A stretch of 64,000 nucleotides of DNA from Dasypus novemcinctus (taxonomy: Eukaryota; Chordata; Mammalia; Cingulata; Dasypodidae): the NCBI RefSeq assembly GCF_030445035.2, contig NC_080702.1, forward strand, positions 28,412,053-28,476,052, written 5' to 3'. This document shows, in pieces, positions 34,870 to 45,985 of this stretch. The position numbers were made by a program, and so were the translations under genes. The notes beneath the pieces were generated by a model, which was given only the letters and a program-made list of their open reading frames with translations, did not search any database and was not told the DNA's origin. Every line of letters starts with the position of its first letter. The first letter of the stretch is position 1.

Positions 34870-36650
34870 CTTTCCAAGGGAATGAAGACTCCTTTCCATG
34901 GAAAAGAGACTTTATCTTGGGTATGCTAAAAACGGAGAACTGATAGAACCTGAAGATAAACTGATAGAACATGAATACAATTTGATAAAAATGATATATT
35001 CTGAAGGAGATGAAAGGATGGACAAAAATAAAAGCATCACAGAAATGTGGTAAATCATTAAAGACAAAAACAAGCCTCATGGGAGTATGATGAGGAGAGG
35101 AGAGAAAGGAGGAAAGAATATTTGAAGAAATAATGCTAAAAGAAAAAACCCTCTAAATTTACAGAAAAAAAAAAAAGTCTACATATCCAGGAAGCTCAAC
35201 AGCCTCCAAGTAGGATAAATACAAAGAGACTCACAGACACATCGTTGTGAAAATGCTGAAAGTCAAAGAGAGAAAGCAGCAAGAGAAAACAACTCACTGT
35301 TTTCAAGCAAACTCTTATAGATTAACAAAATATGGATCATTAGAGACAAGAAGGGCCATAAGCTTAGCTGGTCATCTTATATCCAGCAAACCTACCTTTC
35401 AAAACTGAAAACGAAATACACAAATTTTCAGATAAACTGAAAGTGGGAGAATTTGTTGCTAGCAGACCCAATTTACAAGAAATGTTAAAGAGAGTCCTTC
35501 AAGGTGAAAGCAAAAAGAATCCCTAGAGAGTAATTCAAATCCACAAAGGAAAAAAAAGAACATTGGTAAAGCAATCATGTAACTACAAAAGAGTATAAAC
35601 ACATATCTTCTCTGTTCTCTTCCTTTATTTAAAAAGATACTGTATAAAGTAATATGTATACAGTGTAGTGTTAAGTGTACTACATAGAGGAAGGTAATAT
35701 ATGAATACCATACACGACATTAACGGCCCAAACAGGTCAGTGGAAGCAAGACTGTATCAAGCTACAGAAAAAGACTACAGAGGATAAGGTAATAATTATA
35801 ACAATTGTACAATTGGGTTTCTAGTATTAATAGATGCAACTTGTATGAAAATGACATTTAAAAGCAGGGGGGAGGGACAGAGGTACATAGAGTAAATTTT
35901 CTATATCTCACCAGTATTAACTAAATTCAAATGTAAAGGTAATCCTGATATGTTAAGATCTATATGGTAAGCCTAAAGCAATCTCCAAAAGTAACTTAGA
36001 GGAGAGTGAGCACAGCTCAGCGGTTGAGTGCCTGCTTCCCATGGACAAGATCCCCAGTTTAATCCCTGGTACCTCCTAAAAAAAATAACTTAGAAATGTC
36101 AAAAAATCATTAAAGAAATTGAATTACTTCATTAGAAAATATTCATTGAATATAAAAGAAGGCAGGAAATGTGAAAAAAGAGCAACAAGACATGAGACAC
36201 ATAGAAACAAAAGTAAAATAGCAGATTTAAGTCTAAGTACACTAATAACATTAAATATGGAAGAACTCAACAATATATTCAAAAGACAGGAAATGTCAGA
36301 CTGCGTAAGAAAAAGATCCAAATACATGGTACCTACAGGAGACACAGTTAGATTCAAAGATACAAATAGATTGAAAGGAGAAAGATGGGGGAAAAAAGGT
36401 AAATGAGGCAAAGAGCCACCACCAGAAAGCTGAAGTGGTTATATTAATACCCAACAAAATTCAAACAAAAAAAAAATGCTACTAGAATTAAACAGGGAAC
36501 TTTTTATTATAGTAAAAGGGTGAATCCCTCAGGAAGACATAATTGCTAACCTATACACACCTAATAGCAGAGCTGCAAAATACATGAAGCAAAACAGACC
36601 GAAATCGATGGAAGGACTAGACAATTCAACGATAATAATTTCTGACCTCA
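34870..36650 (+). mobile_element. Old LINE-1, ORF1 end and ORF2 start
   Basis: Plus-strand A-rich sequence. The 35100-35530 part matches the C-terminal half of an old L1 ORF1: a TTATATCCAGCAAACCTACC region followed by an AGAAATGTTAAAGAGAGTCC region. 36120-36640 is the start of ORF2. A short SINE lies at 36001-36085. The DNA is decayed throughout. Confidence 0.6.
36001..36085 (+). mobile_element. Short single-head DAS-SINE with target-site duplication
   Basis: Head GGAGAGTGAGCACAGCTCAG, core resembling GTTTAATCCCTGGTACC, and a very short A-tail. TAACTTAGA repeats (35992-36000 and 36086-36094) flank it. Confidence 0.85.
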
Positions 36651-37084
36651 GTCCTTTGGGATTTGGAAAGGGTAGGTAGCAAATGGGAAAACAGAAGAGT
36701 GTTTGGAGAGGCCACGTCTTGCAACACAACGTGAGGCTCATGAAGAGCACTGGAGCAGGCTCCAGAATGAGGAGTCTACTCCTCGATCTTCAGGGAGAGC
36801 ATGACTGCTGCCCCAGACTTGGAAAAGGTGGGATTGAAGCTCCAGAAGGTCCAGAGGCAAAACCATCAAGAGATGACTCTAATGCAGTTTTCTCTGCTGG
36901 GTGTTGGACCTGCTTCAAACCTTCCAATTTCTCCCTTCTGGAAAGGGAATGCCTACTTATGCCCATTCCACCCTTGTATTTTGGAAGCAGATAAGCTGTT
37001 TTCTAGTTTCACAGGTTCACAGAGAGACAGGAGTTTAGTCCCAAGATAGACCAAACCATAACTGATTTTTATGAAACTCCGCAC
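36651..37084 (+). mobile_element. Probable MaLR-type internal fragment
   Basis: The stretch GCATGACTGCTGCCCCAGAC and the later CTGTTTTCTAGTTTCACAGG resemble the 3' part of the internal region of mammalian MaLR elements (THE1/MST/MLT type). Its flanks are L1 sequence on both sides. No LTR or usable coding frame is seen, and the assignment is from memory of the family style only. Confidence 0.4.
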
Positions 37085-37419
37085 TTAGAGTTGCTACCAA
37101 AAAGTGGAAACAACCCAAGTGCCCAACAAATGAATGGAAAATGAAACGTGGTATATGCATACGGTGGAATATTACTCAGCCAGGAAAAAGACTAAGGCTC
37201 TGATACACGCTGCAAATGAGTGAACCTTGAAAACATTATGCAAGTTGAACAAGGCCAAACACAAAAGGACATATGTTGTATCATTCCACTTACACGAACT
37301 ATCCAGAATACTTGAATAGGTACAGAAAGTAATAGGTACTAGGGTGTTTCAAGTATGGCAGGGAAGAGTATAAAATGATGGCTTCCTATCAAAATGAGAG
37401 GGATATGTCAGGCCAAAGT
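37085..37419 (+). mobile_element. LINE-1 ORF2 C-terminal end and 3' UTR
   Basis: Contains AAAGTGGAAACAACCCAAGT and GGTGGAATATTACTCAGCCA, the most conserved part of the L1 3' coding end. The copy continues after 38403 with 3' UTR sequence to about 38,690. Confidence 0.72.
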
Positions 37420-37913
37420 CCAGCTTGGTGAACAAAAGAGCCTAGTCCTTGATGATCAAGAGGAGAGTCAGAGAACAGAGACTGGTCATGGTCTAAATCG
37501 TCATCCGTGGTGCTGGGTGGAGAGCATAGTGCTTCCAAGGCTCAACCAACACTTGCCACAAAGCAAGGAAACTACATGGCTACATGCGGATGGGGAGGCA
37601 CTCCAAGGGGAAGCATGATTAAAGTGTAGTGCTCAGGATAGATAATCAAGGAATAGATATTCACAGTGTTTCCCAGCAGTGCAGAAGTTACACTTTCATA
37701 GTAACTACGTAAAATGGGCATTTACAATGTTTGTCAGTAGGGCTGAAGTTATATCTTTACAGTAATTACGTAGGGTATCTATCGATACAAACGTGGTCAA
37801 GCAGTTCACAGATTAGATTATTCTTAGAATTTCTGGGAGGGAAGGCTAAGCAGACTTATCAGGCACAAGCTCACACACAGTTATTTCTCAAGGCCTGCTG
37901 TATAACCATTAAG
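37420..37913. other. Unassigned insert with a 58-bp imperfect tandem duplication
   Basis: This block separates two parts of the same L1 3' UTR. Two adjacent units (about 37659-37717 and 37718-37776) share ACAGTGTTT/ACAATGTTT, CAGAAGTTA/CTGAAGTTA and AGTAACTACGTA/AGTAATTACGTA. The family was not recognised; LTR U3 regions commonly hold such repeats. Confidence 0.4.
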
Positions 37914-37924
37914 AAGTGAAATGG

Positions 37925-38391
37925 TGGGAAGCGGATGTGGCTCAAGGGATAAAGCCTCCGCCTACCATATGGGAGGACCCAGGTTCGATCCCTGGGACCT
38001 CCTGGTGAAAAAAAAAAAAAAGAGAAAACGTGCCTGCGTGGTGAGCCAGCGCCCACACAGTGAGCCAAGTGCCCACGGGAGTGCCCGCGTGATGAACCAG
38101 TGCCCGTGCGGTGAGCCAGTGCCCGTGCAAGTGAGTCACACAGCAAGATGAAGACGCAACAAAAGAGAGACAAGGGGAGAGTCAAGGTGAAGCGCAGCAG
38201 AGACCAGGAACCGAGGTGGCGCAATTGACAGGGAACCTCTCTCCCCATCAGAGGTCCCCAGGATTGAATCCCCGTGAATCCTAGAGGAGAAAGATGAAAA
38301 GAGAAATAGATAGAGAAGATCACACAGCAAATGGACACAGACAGCAAAAACAGCAAGGTGGGGGCAGGGGGAAAAATCTTAAAAAAAAAAT
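37925..38391 (+). mobile_element. DAS-SINE, two-headed type, with 11-bp target-site duplication
   Basis: Best two-headed copy in the window. The first head is GGAAGCGGATGTGGCTCAAG with GGTTCGATCCC. A GTGAGCCAG-rich body follows, then a second head (CGAGGTGGCGCAATTGACAG) with ATTGAATCC, and an A-run. AAGTGAAATGG occurs at 37914-37924 and 38392-38402. Confidence 0.93.
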
Positions 38392-38402
38392 AAGTGAAAT
38401 GG

Positions 38403-38690
38403 CTCTATGATTAGAAGGGGAAAGAACTGGAAGGCTTGTGGGAAATGCAAAGCCGTATATGCTACTTAGGGTTTGGGGAGAACAGAGAATGGGAGTAATT
38501 GCTTATTCGGTTCAGAGTTTCTGAAAACAATTTTTAAATTGATAGTGGTAATATATGTACAATGGTGTGATGATAATTAATGACATTGAATTGTGCACTT
38601 GATAATGGTTAAAATGGTAAATTATATGTTATGCATATCCCACCCCCCAAATTACCAAAAGGAAGAAGGAACTGTCCAGAAATAAAACCA
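38403..38690 (+). mobile_element. LINE-1 3' UTR (continuation)
   Basis: Continues the L1 interrupted at 37419. It includes TTGAATTGTGCACTTGATAA and TGGTAAATTATATGTTATGC, the usual end of an older L1 3' UTR. Confidence 0.65.
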
Positions 38691-38971
38691 TGTGTCTTAC
38701 TTCTAAAAAAGGGTGTCAAGATTATTCAGTGAGGCAAAGAATAGTGTCTTTAGAAAATGATGCTATGACAACTGGTTAGCTCCATTGAAAAAATGAAGCT
38801 GGACCCTCACCTTATGCTACGCACAAAAATTATTCAAAATGGATCAAACCTGAAGACAAGAGCTGAAACTATTAAACACTTAGAAGAAAACATCAGAGTA
38901 AATCTTCGTGAATTCATATTATAATTTTAGGATATGGAAACAATCTCAGGAGCATCAAAAGAAGAAATAGA

Positions 38972-39072
38972 GAAGTGAATGTGGCTCAAGTGGTTGAGCG
39001 CCTGCTTCCCACATACAAGGTCTGGGGTTCAATACCCAGCCCCAGTACCAAAAAAAAAAAAAAAAAAAAAAG
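38972..39072 (+). mobile_element. Short single-head DAS-SINE
   Basis: Head AGAAGTGAATGTGGCTCAAG with GGTTCAATACCC and a pure A-run of more than 20 bases. The intact tail suggests a fairly recent insertion. Confidence 0.85.
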
Positions 39073-39139
39073 ATAATTTGGACTTCTTCAAAATTAAGTC
39101 CTTTGTGCCTCAATGGACACCATCAAGAATGTAAAAAGA

Positions 39140-39626
39140 AGAATCCTCAGGACTGGGAAATAAAATATGGACTAGAGTGGAGTTACTGGTATTCTACTAT
39201 AGACTTATTGTGACTTTAGCATGGAAGAAACTACATCATCGATATGCAGTCAGTGGCCACTGGAGTTGCTGAAAGCAGGGAGAGGGAAAAAGAGGTGTAA
39301 AATGGGGGCATTTTTAGGACTTGGAATTGTCCTGAATGACACTGCAAACATGTATACAGGACATATATCCTGCCATAACCTACAGAATTGAGTAGGGGAG
39401 AGTGTAAACTACAATGTAAACTATAATCCATGCTGTGTAGCAGTGCTCCAAAATGTGTTCATCAATTGCAATGAATGTACCACACTAATGAAAGAAGTTG
39501 TTAACGTGGGAAATGTGGGAGGTGTGGGGATGGGGCATATGGGAATCCCCTATGTTTTTTCTGTTACATTTTATGTAATCTATGTATCTTTTAAAAATAA
39601 ATAAAAAATATATTTTTAAAAAAGGG
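39140..39626 (+). mobile_element. L1 3'-end insertion with 11-bp target-site duplication
   Basis: Same 3' UTR family as 4926-5328, with TACCACACTAATGAAAGAAG and GGGAATCCCCTATG. ATGTAAAAAGA at 39129-39139 and 39627-39637 brackets it. Confidence 0.85.
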
Positions 39627-40600
39627 ATGTAAAAAGACCACCAATAGAAAAGGAGAAAATATTAATAATTACAAATAATCTATTTGATCAGGGTGCCATA
39701 TCAGGAAATACAATGTATGCTTGTAATTCAATAATAAAAAGAAAAGCAACCCTATTAATAAATGGGGAAAGGATCTGGTTGGACATTTCTCCAAGGAAGA
39801 GATACAAATAGGCAATAAGCACATGAAAAGATGGTCCACACCATTAATCGCCAAGGAAATGAAATCAAAATTGCAATGAAATACCACTTCCCATCCTAGG
39901 ATGGCTAGAATCAAAGTCAGATAATACAAGTGTTTCCAAAGATGAGACATTAGAAAGCTCATAACTGCTGGTGTGAAGGTGAAATGGTGCCCCTGCTTTG
40001 GAAAACAGCCTGGCAGTACTGCAAACAATTTGAGAAAGAGTTACCATAAGAAGCAGCGAGTTTGACTCCTTAGTACCTACACAAGAGAAATGAAAACTTT
40101 ATATACATATAAAATGTTTACATGAATGTTTATTATGCATAATGCCCAATGATGGAAGTAACCCAAATGTCCATCAACTGATTAACAGGTAAACACAATG
40201 TGGTATCTCCATACAATGGAATATTATTTGGTCTTAAGCAGGAATAAAATACTGATACATGTTTCAACATGGGTGAATTAGAACACATTATACTAATGGA
40301 AAAAAACTAGCCTCAAAAACCACATATCGTTGATCCAATCTTATGAAATATGCAGAAGAGAAAAATCTAGAGCGTAAGAAAGTACGTTAGGGCTGGGGTG
40401 TAGGATGGGGACACAAAAGGATAATAGCTAAGGAATATGGTTTCTTTTTTGACATTATGAAAATGTACTAATATTGACTGTGATAATGGTTGTACATATC
40501 TATGAAAATACTAACAGTCACTGCCTTGTACACGTAAAAAGTGTGAGCTGAAAGGAATATGAATTACATCCCAATAAAGCTGTTTTTTTAAAAAGCTACT

Positions 40601-41270
40601 ATATATTATAAAACACCAAATGTAAAGAATTACTAAACAAATTTATTGAAGGATATTAAAAGATCCAAATGGCAAAATTTTAAATTATCTCATTGGAAAA
40701 TATCAACACAGAATGTAATAAGTAGAGTGAAGGCACATATTGTTAAAGAGAACTCAGTGTTACCACGATGTCACCTCTATCCAAAGAGAATTAAATGTCT
40801 TTATAAAATTAGTAGCCTTTATAAAAGGCTTATCAAAATCTACTTCTTCAAACCTAAGAGAGACATAAAATGTCTACAAATAACCAAAGTATTCTGTAGA
40901 TTAAGGTGAGGGCTTGCCAAACATAGATCAAGAATTTTTAAATGATTGTTAGCCATATAGTAGACTATTAGCAGAGAGATAAACAAATTGGCTAATGGTA
41001 AGGAAAAGATTCTTGACAGGATCCCCATATTTGTGGAAATTTGATGATTCACAGAGCAGGCACTGCAAAGCAGTGCAAGAAATGACCTATTCTTTAATAC
41101 AAGAGGCAGGAATATATTATCTAAATTGGAAAAATACATTGTATTCCCATTTATCCCATGGACAAAAATCATTTTATGGAGACTTAAATGTAACAGAGGA
41201 AATTAGAATTAGAACAAGTTCAGGAAGTAGAGGCACAGAATTAAATCATGTAAGAAAAAGGAAAATTTTC
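40601..41270 (+). mobile_element. Probable very old LINE-1 ORF2 remnant
   Basis: AT-rich. The parts near 40640 and 40990-41080 look like the ORF2 region after the reverse transcriptase, heavily decayed. The assignment is tentative. Confidence 0.3.
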
Positions 41271-41835
41271 TCATTTTTCAAAAGCAAGACAGTTCCATCC
41301 ATCTGCCCCATGGGATCTAAGTCCCCTCTCAATCAGAAGCAGAGTGGGCATCACCATCCCCAAATCCACAAGATTGAGAAACAAACATTAAGAGGTGAAT
41401 ACAACTATGGACTAACATAGACTTACGATTATTTTCGCAATGGAAGAACTTGTATCATTGATATAAAGACAGTGGTCACCAGAGGTTCTGAGGGGAGGGA
41501 GAGGGAAGAATAGGTGTAACATGGGGACATTTTGGGGACATTGAAATTGTCCTGCATGACATTGCAATAACAGATACAGGCCATTATACATTTTGTCATA
41601 ACCTATAAAATGGTACGGCACAAAATGTAAATTATAATGTAAACTATAGTGCATGAGCAGTAGCAATGCTTCAATATGTGTTTATCAATTGTAACAAATG
41701 TACCACACTAATGAAAGATGTCGTTAATGGGGGAAAGTGTGGGAGGGGGAGGGGGCAGGGTATATGGGAATCTCCTATATTTGTGGTGTAACATTTACGT
41801 AATCTACAGCTTCTTTTAAAATTTAAAAAAAAATT
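41271..41835 (+). mobile_element. L1 3'-end insertion
   Basis: The clearest copy of the recurring 3' UTR family: CCATGGGATCTAAGTCCCCT, then the CACCAGAGGTTCTGAGGGGA block, the polypurine GGGGGAGGGGGC run and GGGAATCTCCTATATTTG, with an A-rich tail. No convincing target duplication was found. Confidence 0.7.
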
Positions 41836-44800
41836 TTTTAAAGATGAATGCAAAAAAAAAAGTATGACACAAAGAAAAAGAGCAGCAAATTCAACTCCAT
41901 TAAAGTTAAGGGTGATGGGAGAAATGATAGGAAGCCCTAAACTAGAGAGAAAAACTGCACCCAGAAAAAATAGTCTAGAAAGTCAGATGCAAAGACACCA
42001 ACCAAAAATTACAATCCACACCAAGAAACAGGAAGCTATGACCCAGTTAAAGGAACAAGATAAGCCTCCAGATGACATAAAGGAGTTGAGGCAACTCATC
42101 ATAGATGTTCAAACAAATCTCCTTAATAAATTCAATGAGATGGCTAAAGAGATTAAGGATATTAAGAAGACATTGGATGAGCACAAAGAAGAATTTGAAA
42201 GCATACATAGAAAAATAGCAGACCTTATGGGAAGGAAAGGTGCAATCAATGAAATTTAAAAAACATTGGAATCATATGATAGCAGATTTGAGGAGGCAGA
42301 AGAAAGGATTGGTGAGCTTGAAGAAATGGTCTCTGAAAGTGAACATACAAAAAAACAGATGAAGAAAAGAATGGAAAAATTGAACAAGGTCTCAGAGAAC
42401 TAAATGACAGCAAAAGGCATGCAAACATACATGTCATGGGTGTCCCAGAAGGAGAAGAGAAGGGAAAAGGGGCAGAAGGAATATTTAAAGAAATAATGGT
42501 AGAAAATTTCCCAACCCTATTGAAGGACATAGATATTCCTGTCCAAGAAACACAACATTCTCCCATCCAAAAAAATCCAAATAGACCAACTCCAAGACAC
42601 ATACTCATCAGAATGTCAAAGGCCAAAGACAAAGAGAATTCTGAGAGCTGCAAGAGAAAAGCAATGCATAACATATAAGGGATATCCAATAAGATTAAAT
42701 GCTGATTTCTCACCAGAAACCATGGAGGCAAGAAGACAGTGGTCTGATATATTTAAGATACTACAAGAGAAAAACTTCCAGCCAAGAATCTTATATCCAG
42801 CAAGATTGTCTTTCAAAATGAGGGTGAAATTAGAATACTCACAGATAAACAGAAACAGAGTATTTCTAAGCAAGAGACCAGATTTTCAGGAAATACTAAA
42901 GGGTGTTCTAGACCTGAAAAGAAAAGACAGGAGAGAGGGGCCTGGAAGAGAGTCTAGAAATGAAGATTATATCAATAAAAGTAACTAAAAGTGTCAAAAG
43001 AGTGGTGAAAATAAAATATGACAGATAAAACTCAAATAGTCAGGAATAAACTTAACCAATGATGTAAAGCACTTGTATTTAGAAAACTGCAACTCAATGT
43101 TAAACAAATCAAAAAAGCCTTAAATAACTGGAAGAAACTTCCATGCTCATGGATGGGAAGACTAAATATCATTAAGATGTCAATTCTACTCAAATTGATA
43201 TGCAGATTTAATGCAATAATGATAAAAATTCCACCAGCATTAGAGAAAAAGTTGAAAACACGATCATTAAATTTATTTGGAAGGGTAAGGAGTCCTGAAT
43301 ATTCAGGAACATTATAAAAAGGAAAAGTGAACCCTCATCTTCAGACTTTAAATCATAATACCTATCTATAGTGGTAAAAACAACATGGTACTGGCCTAAA
43401 GACAGACACAACAGACCAATGGAACCAAATTTATGGTCCAGAAACAGACCCTCACAGGTATGGTCAAGTGATTTTTGACTAGCCTGTCAAACTCACACAG
43501 CTCGGGTAGAACAATCCATTCAACAAATGGTGCTGAAAGAATTGGACATCCATAGCTGAAAGAAGGAAAGAGGACCCCTATCTCACACCTTATCCAAAAA
43601 CTAACTCAAAATGGATCAAAACACTAAAAATAAAAGAACCATAAAACTTCTAGAAGAAATTATTGGAAAATATCTTCAAGACATGGTGGTAGATGGTGGA
43701 TTCTAAAAGGAGATAAAAGAAGGACTGAGTAGACTGCTGTTTAATGTATGGTTTTAATTAGCTTTACTGTAAAATTGTGGAAATGTAGAGTGGATGGTAA
43801 CACACAGGAGTAACAGCTAGTTTATAAATGGGGATGTGACTGAAAATGGTAGTCTAGTTATGTAAATGGCAATTGACAGAATGCTTGAGAATAATCTAGG
43901 AACTGGATAGCACAGTAAACCAAGAGATGGGTGAGAATTGTGGTTAATGGTACAGATGCAAGAGTGCCCTTCGTTAGCTAGAACAAATATATATCACTAT
44001 TGCAGGGTGTTGGGAATGTGGAGAAGCATGGGAAAAATACAGCTGGAGTGACCTATGGACTGTGATTAATAGTAATAATATAATATCCTTGCATCTATGC
44101 AAAAGATGTACTGTGTTGATACTGAGGCAGTATGGAAAATGTGAGCCAAATGTATGCTATGGACATGGCAATAATCAGATGATATTATTTCATCTGTAGC
44201 AAATGACACACCGCATTGTGGTGTGTTGATGGAGGGATGTTGTTTGGGAATTCTGCACCTGTGCATGATTGTTTTATAAGTTTACAACCTCTGTCATTAA
44301 AAATATATATTTAAAAAATAATTTAGGGTGGGTTTGGGGAAAAACGCACCAGATGTAAGATAAGAACTATGATTAGTAGTAAGATTTTGACAGTGTTCTT
44401 TCATAGTTTGTAACAAACGTCTCACGACAATGCGAGGTGTTGGTGGAGGGTTGATGGACAGGACCCCTGTATGAGGTTATGCATGTTTGCTTTGTAAGTT
44501 CACAACTTTTACTATACACTTAATTGTTTATGTATGTTCATATATAAATGATATAAAGATAATAATCAGATTGGTTAGGGGGAAAATACTTTGTTTAGTA
44601 GTAGTATTTTGACAATGCTCTAATCATTAGTTAAAAAGGTTTAAAAACAATGCAAGGTATTGGTGGTAGGGTGAGATGTTATATATGTTTGTTTGATGTT
44701 ATATATGTTTGTTTTGTAAGTTCACAACAATTATACATTTATTGTATATGAAGTATGAGTGATATATTTCAAAAAAATTTTTTAATGTAAAAAAAATTAA
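41836..44800 (+). mobile_element. Internally deleted LINE-1 with tandemly repeated 3' UTR end
   Basis: ORF1 sequence (41864-42990) is joined almost directly, at about 43,010-43,020, to the ORF2 part downstream of the reverse transcriptase box. ORF2 sequence continues to about 43,690 and then jumps to 3' UTR at about 43,720. About 2.5 kb of ORF2 and its last part are missing. The 3' UTR ends in three related modules (about 44130-44330, 44331-44575, 44579-44800) sharing a GGTGTTGGTGGAGGGTTGAT-like and TTTGTAAGTTCACAAC-like core. Confidence 0.7.
41864..42988 (+). pseudogene. L1 ORF1 protein relic
   Basis: An open piece at 41864-42259 encodes a charged, helix-forming amino-terminal part (a coiled coil by composition, ending near KEIKDIKKTLDEHKEEF). 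After a stop at 42257 another frame at 42436-42678 carries MGVPEGEEKGKGAEGIFKEI and NRPTPRHILIRMSKAKDKE, the conserved central part of L1 ORF1p, an RNA-binding chaperone. A third piece at 42722-42988 covers the C-terminal domain (EARRQWSDIFKILQEKNFQP). Stops and frameshifts make it non-functional. Confidence 0.78.
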
Positions 44801-44801
44801 G

Positions 44802-45221
44802 GGTGATGGGAAGTGGATGTGGCTCATGTGATTGGGCTCCCATCTACCATATGGGAGGTCCAGGGTTTGATTCCCAGGGCCTCCTGGTAAAGGCGAGCTG
44901 GCCCGAGTGTGGAGCTGACCCACGCAGGAGTGCTGGCCCACGTGGCAAGCTGGCCCAAGCAGAGAGCTGGTGCAGCAAGATGACACAACAAAAAAGAGAC
45001 ACAGAGGAGAGACAATAAGAGATGCAGCAGACCAGGTGGCTGAAGTGGCGCAAGAGATTGAGCACCTCTCTCCTACTCCAGAAGGTCCCAGGATTGGTTC
45101 CTGGTGCCACCTATTGAGAAGACAAGCAGGCACAGAAGAACTCACAGTGAATGGACACAGAGAGCAGACAATAAGGTAAAGGGGTGTGAATAAATAAATA
45201 AATTAAAAATCTAAAAAAAAT
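44802..45221 (+). mobile_element. DAS-SINE, two-headed type, with target-site duplication
   Basis: Head GGGAAGTGGATGTGGCTCAT, body with GAGCTGGCCC units, second head GGTGGCTGAAGTGGCGCAAG, tail (AAAT)n then A-run. AAAATTAAG flanks it (44793-44801 and 45222-45230). Confidence 0.9.
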
Positions 45222-45230
45222 AAAATTAAG

Positions 45231-45985
45231 CTTGCTAAACAATTAACAACAAAGTAGCAGGAAAATATCTGCAACATTCACAGAGTAAAAATGAATGATT
45301 AAAGAAAAATTTTTAAATGGGAAAATGAACAAAATATACTTCACAAAAGAGGAAAGACCATATTTTTAAAAAGTCAACCTCATTAATAATTAGAAAATCT
45401 CAAGGAAATCCTATTTCACACCATTGAGAAGGGCAAAAGTTAGTAAACTAGATAATTCCAAGTACTGATAATCACACCATACAAATAAAAATGCATAGAT
45501 GGTGGGAGCATTGATTTATATACTCCATTGACACTTTCAGTAAATTTGAACTTGGCCATGAATCTATAACCCAGTAATTTTTCTCCAATGTATGAATTTT
45601 TTTGTCCCTTTGCACTTGGAGAATGACACAAGAATGAAAACAGGGGTATTTTTTACAAGAACAAAAAATTAAACCTGAAAAAGTCCAAACACCAGAAGCA
45701 ATGGAATGAAAGAGTAAATTGTATGGCCCAGAGCTTCTGACACCAAGTGCAAAACACACTGGGGAAAAATACAGAATGCCCATTTCAGTGTAGTCCCATT
45801 AATATTCATTTATGGAAACTTCTAAAGAGGTAAAACACCTCTTTATTAATGAAAATAATAGTCAAGGTGTGAAGAGTATTCAAAGAATCGGAACAGTATT
45901 CGCCTATGGGACAAGTTTGCAATGAGCTCAGGGAGAAGTGTATCAGGAGAATCTACACAACCAGGTCTAAACGAGACCAGTGATT
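45231..45985 (+). mobile_element. Old LINE-1 ORF2 C-terminal remnant
   Basis: A-rich plus-strand sequence whose parts near 45390-45560 (AGAAAATCTCAAGGAAATCC, then TTTCACACCATTGAGAAGGG) are a decayed version of the conserved L1 ORF2 3' region. It fades out by about 45,960. Confidence 0.5.

Larger units (their letters stand above)
38700..40600 (+). mobile_element. LINE-1 ORF2 C-terminal half and 3' UTR
   Basis: Begins in ORF2 after the reverse transcriptase domain (ATTATTCAAAATGGATCAAA). It carries a SINE at 38972-39072 and an L1 3'-end insertion at 39140-39626, then continues through the conserved C-terminal region to a 3' UTR ending in CCAATAAAGCTGTTTTTTTA near 40590. No long open frame. Confidence 0.75.
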
